Notes: generated by a model from the letters alone, not told the origin. A stretch of DNA of 64,000 bases from Polyangiaceae bacterium (GCA_016719945.1 JADJYE010000006.1:62001-126000); one strand, 5' to 3'; positions 38,675 to 48,681 are shown, counted from the first letter of the stretch. Program-made: numbers and translations.

Positions 38675-40177
38675 ATGAATGTCATCGACTTCCTGCTCGA
38701 GAACGCTTCTCCCGGCAAGACCGCCCTGGTGACCGAGGGAGGGAGCCACTCCTACGCTGACATCGTCCTCGCCATGAACGGCGTCGCGCAGACCTGCGTG
38801 GAGCTCGGCGTCGAGAAGGGGGACCGGGTCGGGATCTTCGCCGACAACTCGCTGTTCTGGATCGCGAGCTACCTTGGCATCATCAAGGCCGGCGCGGTCG
38901 CCGTCCCCTTCTATCCCACCATCGCGGCGGCTCAGCTCGAGCACCTCGTGGAGCTGACGGGCTGCGGGGTCTTCTTCATGCAGGAGAAGTACCTCCGGAC
39001 GTTCGGCAGGAGCCTGCCGAAGGAGGCCGCCATCGTGCTCGATCCCCCTGACGCAGCCGCGCGTCACGCGGCCGAGCACCGCACCGCTTCGACGCGACCG
39101 CTCGAGCACGCCGAGACCACGTCCGTCGATGACCCTGCGGATCTCGCGGCCTTGATGTTCACCTCCGGCTCGACCGGGATGCCCCGCGCGGTGATGGTCA
39201 CCCACCGCAACATCATGGCGAACACGAGCTCCATCATCGCCAGCCTCGCGCTCGACGAGACGGAGCGGATCATGTGCGTTCTGCCCTTCTGCTACTGCTT
39301 CGGCACGTCGCTCCTGCACACGCACCTGCGTGTGAACGGCTCGCTCGTCCTCAACAACCGCTTCGCCTTCCCGCAGCTCGTCCTCGATCAGCTGGAGGCG
39401 ACCGCGTGCACCGGGATCGCCGGCGTGCCCAGCACCTACCAGATCCTCCTGCGAAACTCAGCCTTTCCTCAGCGGCGCTTCTCACACCTTCGCAAGATGC
39501 AGCAAGCGGGGGGCAAGCTCCCCGACGTCTTCATCCAGGAGCTGCGCGCAGCGCAGCCGCACGCGCGCTACTTCTTGATGTACGGGCAGACGGAGGCGAC
39601 CGCGCGACTGTCTTGTCTTTCCCCCGAGGAGCTCGATCAGAAGCTGGGGTCCATCGGCCGCGGGATCCCTGGCGTGAAGCTGGAGGTCCTCGACAAGGAG
39701 GGCAGGCCGGTGCCCGTGGGAGAGACGGGGGAGATCGTCGCCTCGGGCGAGAACATCACGCGCGGCTACTACCTCGACCCTCAGGCCACCGCGGACACCT
39801 TCAAGGGTGGCGCGCTGTGGACGGGTGACATCGCGAGGATGGACGAGGACGGCTACATTTTCGTCGTCGATCGGCTGAAGGACTTCCTCAAGCCCTCCGG
39901 TCATCGCATCGCCAGCAAGCAGATCGAGGATGTCATCGTGCAGCTGCCCGACATCGTCGAAGCAGCGGTCATTGGCACGCCGGACGACGTGCTCGGCGAG
40001 GCGGCAAAGGCCTTTGTCGTCCTGTGCCGAGGATCGACGCTCGACGCAGCTGGCGTCCTCCAGCATTGCAAGGCGCGCCTGCCGCAGTACGCCCTTCCTC
40101 GCGAGGTGGTGATGCTCAAGACGATGCCGAAGAACGCGTCGGGGAAGCTCGACAAGCTCTCGCTGAAGCGGCTCTGA
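38675..40177 (+). CDS. Class I adenylate-forming enzyme (acyl-CoA ligase-like)
   Basis: 500 residues from the ATG at 38675. It activates a carboxylic acid with ATP. Motifs in order: LMFTSGSTGMPRAVMVTHRN (phosphate loop) near 165, YGQTEATARLS near 300, GDIARMDEDGYIFVVDRLKD near 385 and the catalytic Lys in NASGKLDKLSL at the end. The size is that of short acyl-CoA synthetases or free-standing adenylation enzymes; the substrate is not readable. No carrier-protein gene is adjacent. It is followed by an AraC regulator gene 123 bases downstream in the same direction. The upstream in-frame extension overlaps the opposite lipoprotein and is rejected. Confidence 0.88.
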   Translation: MNVIDFLLENASPGKTALVTEGGSHSYADIVLAMNGVAQTCVELGVEKGDRVGIFADNSLFWIASYLGIIKAGAVAVPFYPTIAAAQLEHLVELTGCGVFFMQEKYLRTFGRSLPKEAAIVLDPPDAAARHAAEHRTASTRPLEHAETTSVDDPADLAALMFTSGSTGMPRAVMVTHRNIMANTSSIIASLALDETERIMCVLPFCYCFGTSLLHTHLRVNGSLVLNNRFAFPQLVLDQLEATACTGIAGVPSTYQILLRNSAFPQRRFSHLRKMQQAGGKLPDVFIQELRAAQPHARYFLMYGQTEATARLSCLSPEELDQKLGSIGRGIPGVKLEVLDKEGRPVPVGETGEIVASGENITRGYYLDPQATADTFKGGALWTGDIARMDEDGYIFVVDRLKDFLKPSGHRIASKQIEDVIVQLPDIVEAAVIGTPDDVLGEAAKAFVVLCRGSTLDAAGVLQHCKARLPQYALPREVVMLKTMPKNASGKLDKLSLKRL

Positions 40178-40300
40178 CGAGAAGGGTGCGAGCGAGCCCC
40201 CGCGCACGCCCGAGCGGACCGACGAAACGCCGAAGCTCGACCCAGGCCGAGGGCGGAGCCCGTTCGACGCGTCTCCGACATCGCTGCTACCCTGCGGCAG

Positions 40301-41185
40301 ATGCCTTTCCTGAGGCGCACGTTTGCTCCCGCCGGTCTCGACGCCCACCTGTCGAACCGCTCGTGGCTTCACCCGCTGGCGCGGTTGTCTGCCATCGAGA
40401 GCCGCGGCTTCGTGTGGAACCCCACGGCAGGGAACCTCCCCGTGCCGGCGGACGACGGTCGAGTCTATGTGCACCTGGTCGTCGCTGGGTGCGCCATCGA
40501 CCTGAAGAGCGGGGCGTTGTTGGGGCCGGGGGATGCGCTCGTCACCTGCTCGTTTCGCGATACCTTCGAGGGGCGCCCGCTCGCGTTCCGCGGCGCTCAC
40601 CGCGCGCTCGCGCTGCGCCTCGACCCTCGCTTGGCCCCCCGTGCAGAGGGGGTGCTGCGGCTCCCGGCCGAGCGCGTCCGCGCGCTCCACGCTCGGCTCG
40701 CCAGCGCGACGAGTGAGCCCGTCGCCCAGCAGATCCTCCCCGAGACCCTGGCGTTGGTGCGAGCTGCGGGGCTCACGCTCGGGGCGGCGAGCATCGAGGG
40801 CTCGCTGAGCTTGCCACCGGCACGAGCCCGTGATGCCGAGGTCGCGGACAGCCTGTCGCGTGCGCTGAGCGTCGTCCAGCGGCCGATGTGGGTCGACGTA
40901 GCCGAGAGCGACTCGCCGCCGAGCGAGCGCCACCTGCGGCGGGTGCTCAACGATTTTCTCGGACGCTTCCACATGCCCTTCTCGACCTGGCGGGATCTGC
41001 GTCAGTCGTTCTGCCTAACGACCGCCGCGCTGACCATGACGGTGCCAGGCATCAAGACGGAGGCGGTCAGCCAGCTCACGGGCTTCTCGTCTCCCGCCGC
41101 GCTGTGCCACGCCTTCCACCGTGCCGCGCTGCACTCGCCTCAACAGATCGCGAAGAGCGCGCAGGGGCTTGGCCGCGCGCTCTGA
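40301..41185 (+). CDS. AraC family transcriptional regulator
   Basis: 294 residues. The C-terminal third carries the two helix-turn-helix units of AraC proteins: ERHLRRVLNDFLGRFHMPFS and a second helix region TEAVSQLTGFSSPAALCHAF, ending in the typical RAALHSPQQIAKS. The N-terminal half is a ligand-sensing region without a recognised family. It may control the adjacent ligase gene, an inference from position only. Confidence 0.82.
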   Translation: MPFLRRTFAPAGLDAHLSNRSWLHPLARLSAIESRGFVWNPTAGNLPVPADDGRVYVHLVVAGCAIDLKSGALLGPGDALVTCSFRDTFEGRPLAFRGAHRALALRLDPRLAPRAEGVLRLPAERVRALHARLASATSEPVAQQILPETLALVRAAGLTLGAASIEGSLSLPPARARDAEVADSLSRALSVVQRPMWVDVAESDSPPSERHLRRVLNDFLGRFHMPFSTWRDLRQSFCLTTAALTMTVPGIKTEAVSQLTGFSSPAALCHAFHRAALHSPQQIAKSAQGLGRAL

Positions 41186-41262
41186 CGATGACGTGACGTG
41201 CGGGGCATGTCCGATCGTATCAATCGCCGCCCGGCGGTCGGCGGCCCACACTCCTGCTGCCA

Positions 41263-42015
41263 ATGTCTCGCAGGACCCTCCTGGCGCTATGGACCGCGTT
41301 CGGTGTGACACTCCCGGCGGTCGTGCTGGCGCAGCCCGCAGCCACCGACGCCGAGCGACTGTTCCACGAGGCCAAGGCTGAGGTCGAGCGCGGGGAGCTC
41401 GCCACCGCGTGCCCAAAGCTCCAGCTCAGCTGGGAGCAGAGCGGGGTCATCGGTGCGTTGCTCAGCTGGGCAGACTGCGAAGAGCGCCGCGGCAACCTCG
41501 TGCTCGCGCGCGAGCTCTGGCAGCGCGGAGCAACGCTGGTCGTGGACGACCCGGAGCGGGTCGCCCTCGTCCGCTCCCGGGTCGAGCGCCTCGACGCGGC
41601 TACTGCCGCGGCCCCCACCGTGAGCGGTCCTGCTCACGGCGTCGATCGCGGGAAGACCGAACCGCTAGCGGCGGCGCCTCAACCGCCAGTCCCGCGAGCC
41701 TCGCCCCTTCCACGCAGCGACGAGCCTTCGGCGTTGATCCTCGGCGGTTGGATCAGCGCCGGCCTCGGCGCTGCTGGCGCGATCGCGTTCGCCGCGACCG
41801 GCGCCGCGGTGCTCGTCACCTGTGAGGATGAGACCTGCCCCGACGACTATCAGGGGGTGCTGGTCGGCAACGCGGTCGCGGGAGTCGCGGGGGGGGTTGG
41901 CTTGGCGCTCGGCGCAGTGTTGCTGGGCGTGGGGTACGGGAGCCGACCCGCGGCGGACGTCAAGTTGGTCCCGGGGCCGACCGAGCTCGGCCTCGGGCTC
42001 GTCGTGAGCTTCTGA
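41263..42015 (+). CDS. Secreted TPR-like protein with membrane tail
   Basis: 250 residues. A Sec leader (LLALWTAFGVTLPAVVLAQ) is followed by a helical repeat region (DAERLFHEAKAEVERGELA; LLSWADCEERRGNLVLARE) resembling a TPR pair common in myxobacterial periplasmic proteins. After a proline-rich linker there are two C-terminal hydrophobic segments (residues about 160-185 and 200-225). It sits three bases upstream of a Ser/Thr kinase gene, and this pairing recurs in these bacteria. Molecular role unknown. Confidence 0.75.
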   Translation: MSRRTLLALWTAFGVTLPAVVLAQPAATDAERLFHEAKAEVERGELATACPKLQLSWEQSGVIGALLSWADCEERRGNLVLARELWQRGATLVVDDPERVALVRSRVERLDAATAAAPTVSGPAHGVDRGKTEPLAAAPQPPVPRASPLPRSDEPSALILGGWISAGLGAAGAIAFAATGAAVLVTCEDETCPDDYQGVLVGNAVAGVAGGVGLALGAVLLGVGYGSRPAADVKLVPGPTELGLGLVVSF

Positions 42016-42017
42016 CC

Positions 42018-43364
42018 ATGACGGGCCCTCTGCTCACGGCCGGCGAGGTGCTCGACGGTAAATGGCGGATCGAGGGTGAGCTCGGGCGCGGGGGGATGGG
42101 CTCGGTCTACGCAGCCCTGCACGTGCGCAACCAGCGCAGGGTCGCGATCAAGGTTCTGCACGGTGAGCTCGCCCACGACCCGGAGCAGCGCGAGCGGCTC
42201 CACCGGGAGGGCTTCGCCTCGAACCGCGTCGACCACCCCGGGGTGGTGGCGATCCTCGATGACGGGTACACCGCCGGCGGCGCCTCCTACCTCGTCATGG
42301 AGCGGCTCGAGGGGCAGCCGCTCGACGCGCTCGCCGATCAGCAAGGTGGGCTGCTCTCTCTCGAGCAGGTGCTCGACCTGGGCGCGCGCTGGCTCGACGT
42401 GGTGGCAGCTGCGCACGCGGTGGGCGTCGTGCACCGCGATCTGAAGCCAGAGAACGTGTTCCTGACCAGCGCTGGCGTGCTCAAGGTCCTCGACTTCGGC
42501 CTGGCCAGCGTCCGCGATGAAGGCGCGCGGCGCCGGCTCACCGCGACCGGAGTGCCCATGGGCACGCCCGCCTTCATGCCCCCGGAGCAGGCCTTGGCCT
42601 TGTGGGATCAGGTGGACGCGCGCAGCGATTCTACGCCGTCGGGGCCTCGCTCTTCACCCTGTTGACGGGGCGTCTGGTCCATGAGGCACGCACCGGCCCT
42701 GAGCTTCTCGTTATGGTCTCGACACGCCAAGCGCCGCGGGTGATCCAGCTCGCCTCAGCCATCCCAGCTGCCATTGGAGAAGTCCTCGACCGCGCGCTTA
42801 GGTTTCGCCGAGAGGAGCGCTTCGCGGACGCCGGTGAGATGCTCGCTGCCTTCCGCCGAGCTGCGGCCCTGCTGCGCGCGACAGGTAACCTCCACCAGGC
42901 GTTCGCACGTACCGCCCTCACGTCAGGAGCCCGACCGGACGAGGTGCACCAGCGCGACGCGACGATGTCGCCCATTACGCGTCCACAACGGGCGGTCAGC
43001 GAGAGGTCGCGCGCGCTGTTGTGGATCGCTGGGTTCTTCGCGATCGTCTCCACGGCCTCGCTCATCTGGGTCGTGCGCAGGTCGGCACCGAGCCCAGCGA
43101 TCGGCCCCACGGCGGCCGCCAGCGAGCCTGTTGGGGCCGCGGCAGAGCCCCTCCAGAGTCCGTCGCCGGAGCGAGCTGAGACCGCCACCGTGCAGCCCGG
43201 ACCCGAGGCCTCGGTCGCCAGGCCCCAGCGCGAGCGCGAGCTCCTCTGCGGCGCCGCCGATGGTCGCCACCCCACGGACCGTGCCGGCCACGAGCGGGGC
43301 ACCCCGAGGGAGCTCGACGCCGCGCCCGAAACCGCCCAGCTCCGACCCTCTGGGGTGGAAGTGA
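42018..43364 (+). CDS. Eukaryote-like Ser/Thr protein kinase with membrane anchor (two compensating frameshifts)
   Basis: About 448 residues when read through frame changes near 42634 and 43220. The kinase domain has GRGGMGSVYAALH (ATP loop), VAIKVLHGE (Lys), VVHRDLKPENVFL (catalytic loop), LDFGLASV and TPAFMPPEQ. Lobe C continues in the next frame as FYAVGASLFTLLTGRLVHEA. A membrane helix follows (ALLWIAGFFAIVSTASLIWV, near 43015-43075), then a Ser/Pro-rich tail that returns to the first frame and stops at 43364, overlapping the next ATG (TGATG). One base seems missing at 42634 and one extra near 43220; both sides remain coherent, so these are probably sequence errors. Confidence 0.8.
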
Positions 43365-44458
43365 TGTCCATGCGTGCCCTACTCGCCCTGCTCACCTTCG
43401 CGAACGCAGCTGGCTGCCTCTTCGTCTACTCCACCGAGGACGAACAAGGCGGCTCAGGGGAGGGGCTCGGCGGTGGCGCTGGCGGGCCCGTGACGGGCGG
43501 CGCAGGAATTGGCGGCGGGACTGGCGGCGTAGGAGGCTTGGACCAAGTGGAGGTCGGCGACCTGGGAGCGCTCGGGGGCGAGGTTGCGATTCGGGATGGA
43601 CAGGGCGCGGTGCTCAGCGGGATGCCGCCCTCGCTGCTGTCCCGCTTCGAGTCCGTGACGAGCGCAGCGCCGGTCATCGCCGGGGTGCCCAGCGTCGGCA
43701 ATGGGTTTGCGATGCTATCCGACGGGCGCGTCGTCTACTCGCGCTCGACCGTGTCTCCAGCCGTCTCGCCGATCTGGGTCTGCGACGACTCCGCGTGCAC
43801 GGACTGGTACCTAGCGGCGCCCGACCGCGTCCTCTTCGGCGGTCTGGCCTCGTTCCCCGGAGGGGTCGCGGCGGTTCGGTCGGACGGAGGCACGCTGGAC
43901 GTGCTCGATGAAGACGGCGTTCTGCTGACGTCTCTCGGCGACCCAGCCGACACGGGGACACGCGTCGCCGCACGTCGCTGTGACGACGGCGCGGAGCGGA
44001 TCGTCTGGGCGGTGCAAGACTCCTCCGGGATGGTGAGCACCGTCCGCGTCGCGACGCGTGCGACGCCCGGCGAGCCGTTCACCCCCGGTGACGAGGCGAC
44101 CCTGGACGGGGTCGTGGTTCACCTCGCCATCGCGCCCGATTGCACCTACTTCGGGGTGGTCCAGGCGCGGGGCGTGTCGACCTATCTCGAGCTCGACGCG
44201 CCATCGTCGCCGATCGCTCTGCCGGTTACGGGGCCGGCGAAGGGGCGGCTCGAGGTCGACGACACCTTCACCTTTCTGGTCGAGCAACCTGGCAACTCGA
44301 CGGACGTCTTGCTCCTCGCGTGCCCGCGCGGCGACTTCAGCCGAGACCAATGCGTCGCGGCGCCATTCGTTTGCGGCACGATCGGGGGGATGGCCCTCGA
44401 CGGCCCGGGAGCGGTAGTGTCGACCTGTGACACGCGGCTCGTCCGCTGGAAACCGTGA
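43364..44458 (+). CDS. Lipoprotein with Gly-rich linker
   Basis: 364 residues. The leader MSMRALLALLTFANAAGCLF has a lipobox-like AAGC. A Gly-rich linker (residues about 30-60) leads to a beta-rich body with repeated short motifs (FAMLSDGRVVYSRS; IWVCDDSACTDWY; GGVAAVRSDGGTLDVLDEDG), suggesting a propeller-like fold. No catalytic motif recognised. The ATG overlaps the kinase stop, so TPR-like protein, kinase and lipoprotein form one operon; the lipoprotein may be a surface partner of the kinase. Confidence 0.72.
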   Translation: MSMRALLALLTFANAAGCLFVYSTEDEQGGSGEGLGGGAGGPVTGGAGIGGGTGGVGGLDQVEVGDLGALGGEVAIRDGQGAVLSGMPPSLLSRFESVTSAAPVIAGVPSVGNGFAMLSDGRVVYSRSTVSPAVSPIWVCDDSACTDWYLAAPDRVLFGGLASFPGGVAAVRSDGGTLDVLDEDGVLLTSLGDPADTGTRVAARRCDDGAERIVWAVQDSSGMVSTVRVATRATPGEPFTPGDEATLDGVVVHLAIAPDCTYFGVVQARGVSTYLELDAPSSPIALPVTGPAKGRLEVDDTFTFLVEQPGNSTDVLLLACPRGDFSRDQCVAAPFVCGTIGGMALDGPGAVVSTCDTRLVRWKP

Positions 44459-44469
44459 GCACAGCGCAG

Positions 44470-44889
44470 CTACGGCGAGCCTTCGAAGGGTGCGCGGTCG
44501 AGCTCAGCGGCAGGGCAATGGCGATAGATCAGGGTCTGCGTCACCCGACCCTCCGTGTCGCTCCGCGTAAGGAGCAGGTCTTCTAGGCCGTCGCCGTCCG
44601 CGTCCAGCGAGCCGCCTGCGTAGTTGAACAGCAGGGGAAACGTCTCCGTCGCGGCCTCACAGGTCGTCGCATCGAAGGGGCCGCCAGCCAGCCAGGTGCA
44701 GAGGAACGTGAAGGTCGTGCCGACGTAGGCGAAGGTGACCTCACGACCCAACGGCCCCCAGCGAGCGAAGATGGCCACCACGTCGGTGAGCACCTCGGCG
44801 ACGGCTTGCTCGGGCTTGACGATGGCCTCCGGGGGCAGGAGCGCACCATCGAGCCCGAATAGGGGCGCGGCGCGGTTGAGCCAGCGCAT
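44470..44889 (-). CDS. Hypothetical protein with DxDGDG motif
   Basis: 139 residues from the ATG at 44889. It contains one hydrophobic stretch (VTFAYVGTTFTFLCTWLAGG) and a calcium-like repeat SLDADGDGLEDLLL near residue 107, as in FG-GAP/VCBS proteins. The longer in-frame extension up to 45159 is Arg/Pro/Ser-rich and looks non-coding. The short reading frame just upstream (44891-45055) ends where this one starts, so the N-terminus may be truncated or frameshifted. Convergent with the lipoprotein gene, 11 bases apart. Confidence 0.5.
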   Translation of the reverse strand: MRWLNRAAPLFGLDGALLPPEAIVKPEQAVAEVLTDVVAIFARWGPLGREVTFAYVGTTFTFLCTWLAGGPFDATTCEAATETFPLLFNYAGGSLDADGDGLEDLLLTRSDTEGRVTQTLIYRHCPAAELDRAPFEGSP

Positions 44890-45214
44890 GCTAGGCCGCG
44901 CCCTCGCCGGCGAGGTCGAGTGAAACCACGGCGGTGAGGTTACGCGAGCGGTCGCCTCGCGAACGGAGCACGACCGCTTCGCGATCGGAGGGCGCGCGCG
45001 GAGCGGGTCGCGATTGGGGCGGGCTTTCTCCGGACGGTCCTCCATGATAGGCCATTCCCGGGGTATGTCCGAAGAGCTCGAGGCAGGCGTGTCGGGGAAT
45101 GGGGGCGCTGCCGTTTGCGAGAAGGCGGGTCGGTCCGGGGCCCGGGCGCCAATCCACATGGCCAGCTGCGGGCGCTCTTCGTCTTCGGCCCTCCACTCGC
45201 GAGCGGTCTAGCCC
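44890..45214. other. Intergenic region without a clear gene
   Basis: A 54-codon minus-strand frame (44891-45055, MAYHGGPSGESPPQ onward) is open but of unconvincing composition. No hairpin or repeat stands out. The region probably holds the divergent promoters for the genes ending at 44470 and starting at 45215. Confidence 0.4.
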
Positions 45215-46929
45215 ATGGGTATCTCCCATTCCCTACCCACTTCCGCGCTCGGCCCCGTGTCGGTCGCGGCGCTCTCGTGGCAGCTCGGCGGCATCGCCTA
45301 CGTGACCGCCACGGTGAAGGCGGTCTTCGAGCTGGTGCCCGGCGGTGTCGCGAGGTTGGCGGAGCCGCGGCGCTTGTTGCTCGCGGACCAGATCACCCTC
45401 CCGGGCCCGCTGGTAAGCGCGCCGCGCGAGCTCGTGCCGTCGCTCACCCAGCCCGAGGTGACCCTGACTGCGCGCGTGCACGCCCCGGGCGCGGCCGAGA
45501 CGAGTGTGCGGCTCGCGGTCGCCCGAGCCGACGGCGTCGCGCTCATCGACAAGAGGCTGCACGTCAGCGGACGCGCGGGACGCGAGGGTGAGGCGCGCGA
45601 CGTCGACGGGCTCGAGCTCGACTACTTGAACGCGCTCGGCGGCCTCGGCTTCATCGCCAATCCCCTGGGCAGAGGGCGCGGCTCCAGCCAAGACGCGCCC
45701 TACGTCGTGGATCCGCGCAACCCAGAGGTCCCCGCGAGCTTCTCGCCGGTCCCGCCATTCTTCGCTTCCCGAAGCGTCCTGCTCGATACCCACGGCGCGA
45801 AGGTCGTGACCGGTGAGCTCGCCCTACCCCAGGGCTTCAACGCTCGATACTTCCAGGCAGCGCCCCCGGATCAGCGCGTCGATTGGCTTCGGGGCGATGA
45901 GCGCATCGTGCTCGAGCACATGAACGCAGCGCACCCGGTCGTCGACACGACCCTCCCGGGACTCGTCGCCGTCGCACGTCTCTATGTGGAACATGGGGGG
46001 TGGCCCCTGATGCTGCGGCTCGAGTCGATCCACATCGACGCCGAGACCCTGATCGCTTCGCTCGTGTGGCGAAAGACCTTCCCTTCTCCTGCCCCAGCCA
46101 GACCCATCCTCGCCGCCCAGCTCGAGGCGTTGGGCAAGCCCGCAGAGTGGCCCGCCTCCGTTGCGGCCGACCCTTCGCAGGCCTCAGGGCAGACGAGCGC
46201 CGCGAGCTTCGCAGGCACCGTTCAGCTGAGCGGGCCGGACTCGGCGCCGAGGTTCGGCTCCGTGACCCTCGCGTTGTCGACCGAAGATCGAGGCCCCGCG
46301 TCGAGCGCCGCGCCCATTCCCGTAGAGCGTCCAGCGAGCCGACCGCCAGCACCCCCCACCCCGGGAGCGCCATGGGCGGGGGCGCAGCTCCCTCCGATCA
46401 GGCCTGCGCAACACGCATTTTCGGAGACGCTGTCCGTCGCGAGCGCAGAGAGCGCTTCGACCCCCGGCCCCAAACCCGGAGCGCCTGTCTTCGGCGCCGA
46501 GACCCTTCAGCCGGGAAACACTGCGCCCATCTCTCTGCCCTTCACGCGCGTTCCTGACGCGGCGCGGCCCGCGAGCGCACCGCCCCCCCGCCGCTCCCGG
46601 GCGCGCCATGGTCTGCCACCCCTGTCCCTGCGGCGAAGCCCGCAAGCGATTGGCAAGCCGAGACCCTGGCAGCGCCCGTCCGTTTGACGGCCCAGGTCGC
46701 TCCGCAGGAGGAAGCCCCCAGGGCGCCCCCAGCCCCGCCGCCGGCCGCGCCACCACCGGCCGCGCCACCACCGGCCGCGCCACCGAAGCCTGCTAGCCAG
46801 CCCCGCGACCCGTGGGCTCCCGCAGCGCCGCAGGCTCCCGAGCCGCCCGCTCCACCCAAGGCGGCGCCGGCGGTGGTTCTGCCCGGCAGGCCGAACGTCG
46901 TGGCCATGCTCTATGGAAGAAAGAAGTAG
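45215..46929 (+). CDS. DUF2169 domain protein (type VI secretion-associated family), frameshifted tail
   Basis: About 571 residues if the frame change in a seven-C run near 46578-46590 is corrected. Residues 1-300 look like DUF2169: WQLGGIAYVTATVKAVFEL near the start, YVVDPRNPEVPASFSPVPPF, FNARYFQAAPPDQRVDWLRG and LPGLVAVARLYVEHGGWPL. The tail is Pro/Ala-rich with short repeats (PPPAAPPPAAPP) and ends RPNVVAMLYGRKK. DUF2169 genes commonly accompany PAAR, VgrG and Rhs-type effectors of type VI systems. None of these is adjacent here. The as-sequenced frame ends at 46687. Confidence 0.7.
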
Positions 46930-46960
46930 CCGCGGGCCATTTCACGCGGAGTCCCGCGGC
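46929..46960 (+). terminator. Hairpin at the end of the DUF2169 gene
   Basis: GCCGCGGG, 16 loop bases, then CCCGCGGC, starting at the stop codon and followed by CCCTTTC. Stem and position fit a terminator. The remaining bases to 47154 contain a GGTCACC direct repeat (46970-47000 region) but no gene. Confidence 0.4.
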
Positions 46961-47154
46961 CCTTTCGGGAGGTCACCCTCGCAAGCGAAGGTCACCGTCG
47001 CGATGTAGAGCCCCGGGTCGCTCCCACCCCCACTCACGCACCCGCACATAGGGGGGATGGGGCATACCCGACGATCGGCGAAGTAAAGCTGGGCACTTCC
47101 GCGCGCCTGTGTCAATGGTGAGGCCTGGAGTCCTCACTGCCTCCGCGCCGCACC

Positions 47155-48681
47155 GTGGAACACTCCTCGACCTCACCTAGTGCGCAGCCGCACGCTCATT
47201 ACAAGCCGGGCAACATCGTCGCCGGAAAGTACGAAGTGATCCGGGTGATTGGCGCTGGGGGCATGGGCGTCATTCTCGAGGCTGTGCACGCTCACCTCGG
47301 AGAGCGTGTCGCACTCAAGGTGCTTCGCAGCGACGCGGCCAGCTCGGAGTACAAGTCGCGCTTTCTGCAGGAAGCCCGGGCCGTCGCGCGGCTCAAGAGT
47401 CCGCACATCGCGCGGGTCCACGATGCAGGGGAGGTCGACGGAACTCCCTACATCGTAATGGAATTCCTCGAAGGGCGTGACCTCGCCGGTGTGCTCGAGG
47501 GGGGGCCGCTCCCGATCGCAGTCGCTGCGGAGTACGCAATCCAGATCTGTGAGGCCGTATCGGAGGCCCACGCCAATCGCATCGTTCATCGGGACCTCAA
47601 GCCCGAGAACGTCTTCCTCTTGACCGCGAAACAGGGACTTCGCATCGTGAAGGTGCTCGACTTCGGGATCGCGAAGGCGACGCTCCCAGACGCCTCGGGA
47701 TCCAAACACGAGACTCGGTCGCTGATGGGCTCTCCGGCCTACATGTCGCCGGAGCAGTTGCGCTCGACTCGCGACGTCGATCATCGCACCGACATCTGGT
47801 CGATCGGTGTCGTGCTCTTCGAGCTGTTATCGGGTTGCTTGCCATTTCCATACAATCCTTCGCTCCCCGCGACCGTCGCCGCCATCCTCGAGAACCCGCA
47901 CGAGCGCCTCGATCAGCTCGCACCCGACGTGCCAGCGGCCCTCGCCGCGGCCGTGGACCGCTGCCTGGAGAAGGACCCGGCGCAGCGTTTTCAGACCGCG
48001 GCCGAGCTCGCCCTCGCGCTGTTGCCTTTCGCGCCCCCGCGCTGTGAGGCGGTGGCGGATCGCGCGCTGAAGATCACGCGTGCCAGTCACCTCGCGCAGT
48101 TCGCCCGCGACCTGGAAGAGCTCCCTTCACTCGCACCCGAAGCAGAGGAGGGGCGCGTGTCGCGCGTCTCCATCCCGCGATTACTTGTGCCGGGGTTCCG
48201 CGGAGACAAAGAGACCCTCGCCGCTCCCTCCACAAGCCCGCCGGCAGCTTCGTCCAAGCCCACTGGGGCACCACCGGAGGAAGCGACGTCGCGCTCGGCA
48301 CGACCCGCCCAGGTCGCCACCGCCGTACAGTCCGCGCTCCTCGTGCTCGGCGGTGTGTTGCTCGTGGTCCTAGTCTGGTCGGCCATCCAGCTCCCATCCC
48401 AAAAGGACTCTCCCTCGCCTTCTCCGCAACAGGAGCCAACGCCTGCGACAAGGGTCCCGGCGACCTATTCGGGCGCCAGCAGTCCTCGTTCGGCCGAGCC
48501 CCAAGTGGCATCGACCTACGGCGCTTCCCCTGGGCCTTCGGGCGCCCCGTCCACCCCGGTCCCCTCAGCGGTCCGCCCCAGGAGTAGCCCCAACGCGACC
48601 TACCGAACGAAATCGAGCTCGGCCCCGCCGCCCGCCGGCACGCCGCCGGCTCAGGAGTTGGACATCCGTATCAGCCGTTGA
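47155..48681 (+). CDS. Eukaryote-like Ser/Thr protein kinase, membrane-anchored
   Basis: 508 residues from the GTG at 47155. The intact kinase domain spans about 25-295: GAGGMGVILEAVH, VALKVLRSD, IVHRDLKPENVFL, VLDFGIAKA, GSPAYMSPEQL and the lobe C motif HRTDIWSIGVVLFELLSG. A juxtamembrane region is followed by one helix near residue 390 (ALLVLGGVLLVVLVWSAI) and an extracytoplasmic Ser/Pro tail of about 100 residues ending ELDIRISR. Such kinases are abundant in myxobacteria and phosphorylate mostly unknown targets. It lies upstream of the EAL response regulator gene, same strand, 37 bases apart. Confidence 0.92.
   Translation: MEHSSTSPSAQPHAHYKPGNIVAGKYEVIRVIGAGGMGVILEAVHAHLGERVALKVLRSDAASSEYKSRFLQEARAVARLKSPHIARVHDAGEVDGTPYIVMEFLEGRDLAGVLEGGPLPIAVAAEYAIQICEAVSEAHANRIVHRDLKPENVFLLTAKQGLRIVKVLDFGIAKATLPDASGSKHETRSLMGSPAYMSPEQLRSTRDVDHRTDIWSIGVVLFELLSGCLPFPYNPSLPATVAAILENPHERLDQLAPDVPAALAAAVDRCLEKDPAQRFQTAAELALALLPFAPPRCEAVADRALKITRASHLAQFARDLEELPSLAPEAEEGRVSRVSIPRLLVPGFRGDKETLAAPSTSPPAASSKPTGAPPEEATSRSARPAQVATAVQSALLVLGGVLLVVLVWSAIQLPSQKDSPSPSPQQEPTPATRVPATYSGASSPRSAEPQVASTYGASPGPSGAPSTPVPSAVRPRSSPNATYRTKSSSAPPPAGTPPAQELDIRISR

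Noticed and set aside
44889..45159. Long N-terminal extension of the 44470 gene
   Set aside because: Composition is Arg/Pro/Ser-rich without any motif and it would bridge the likely promoter region.
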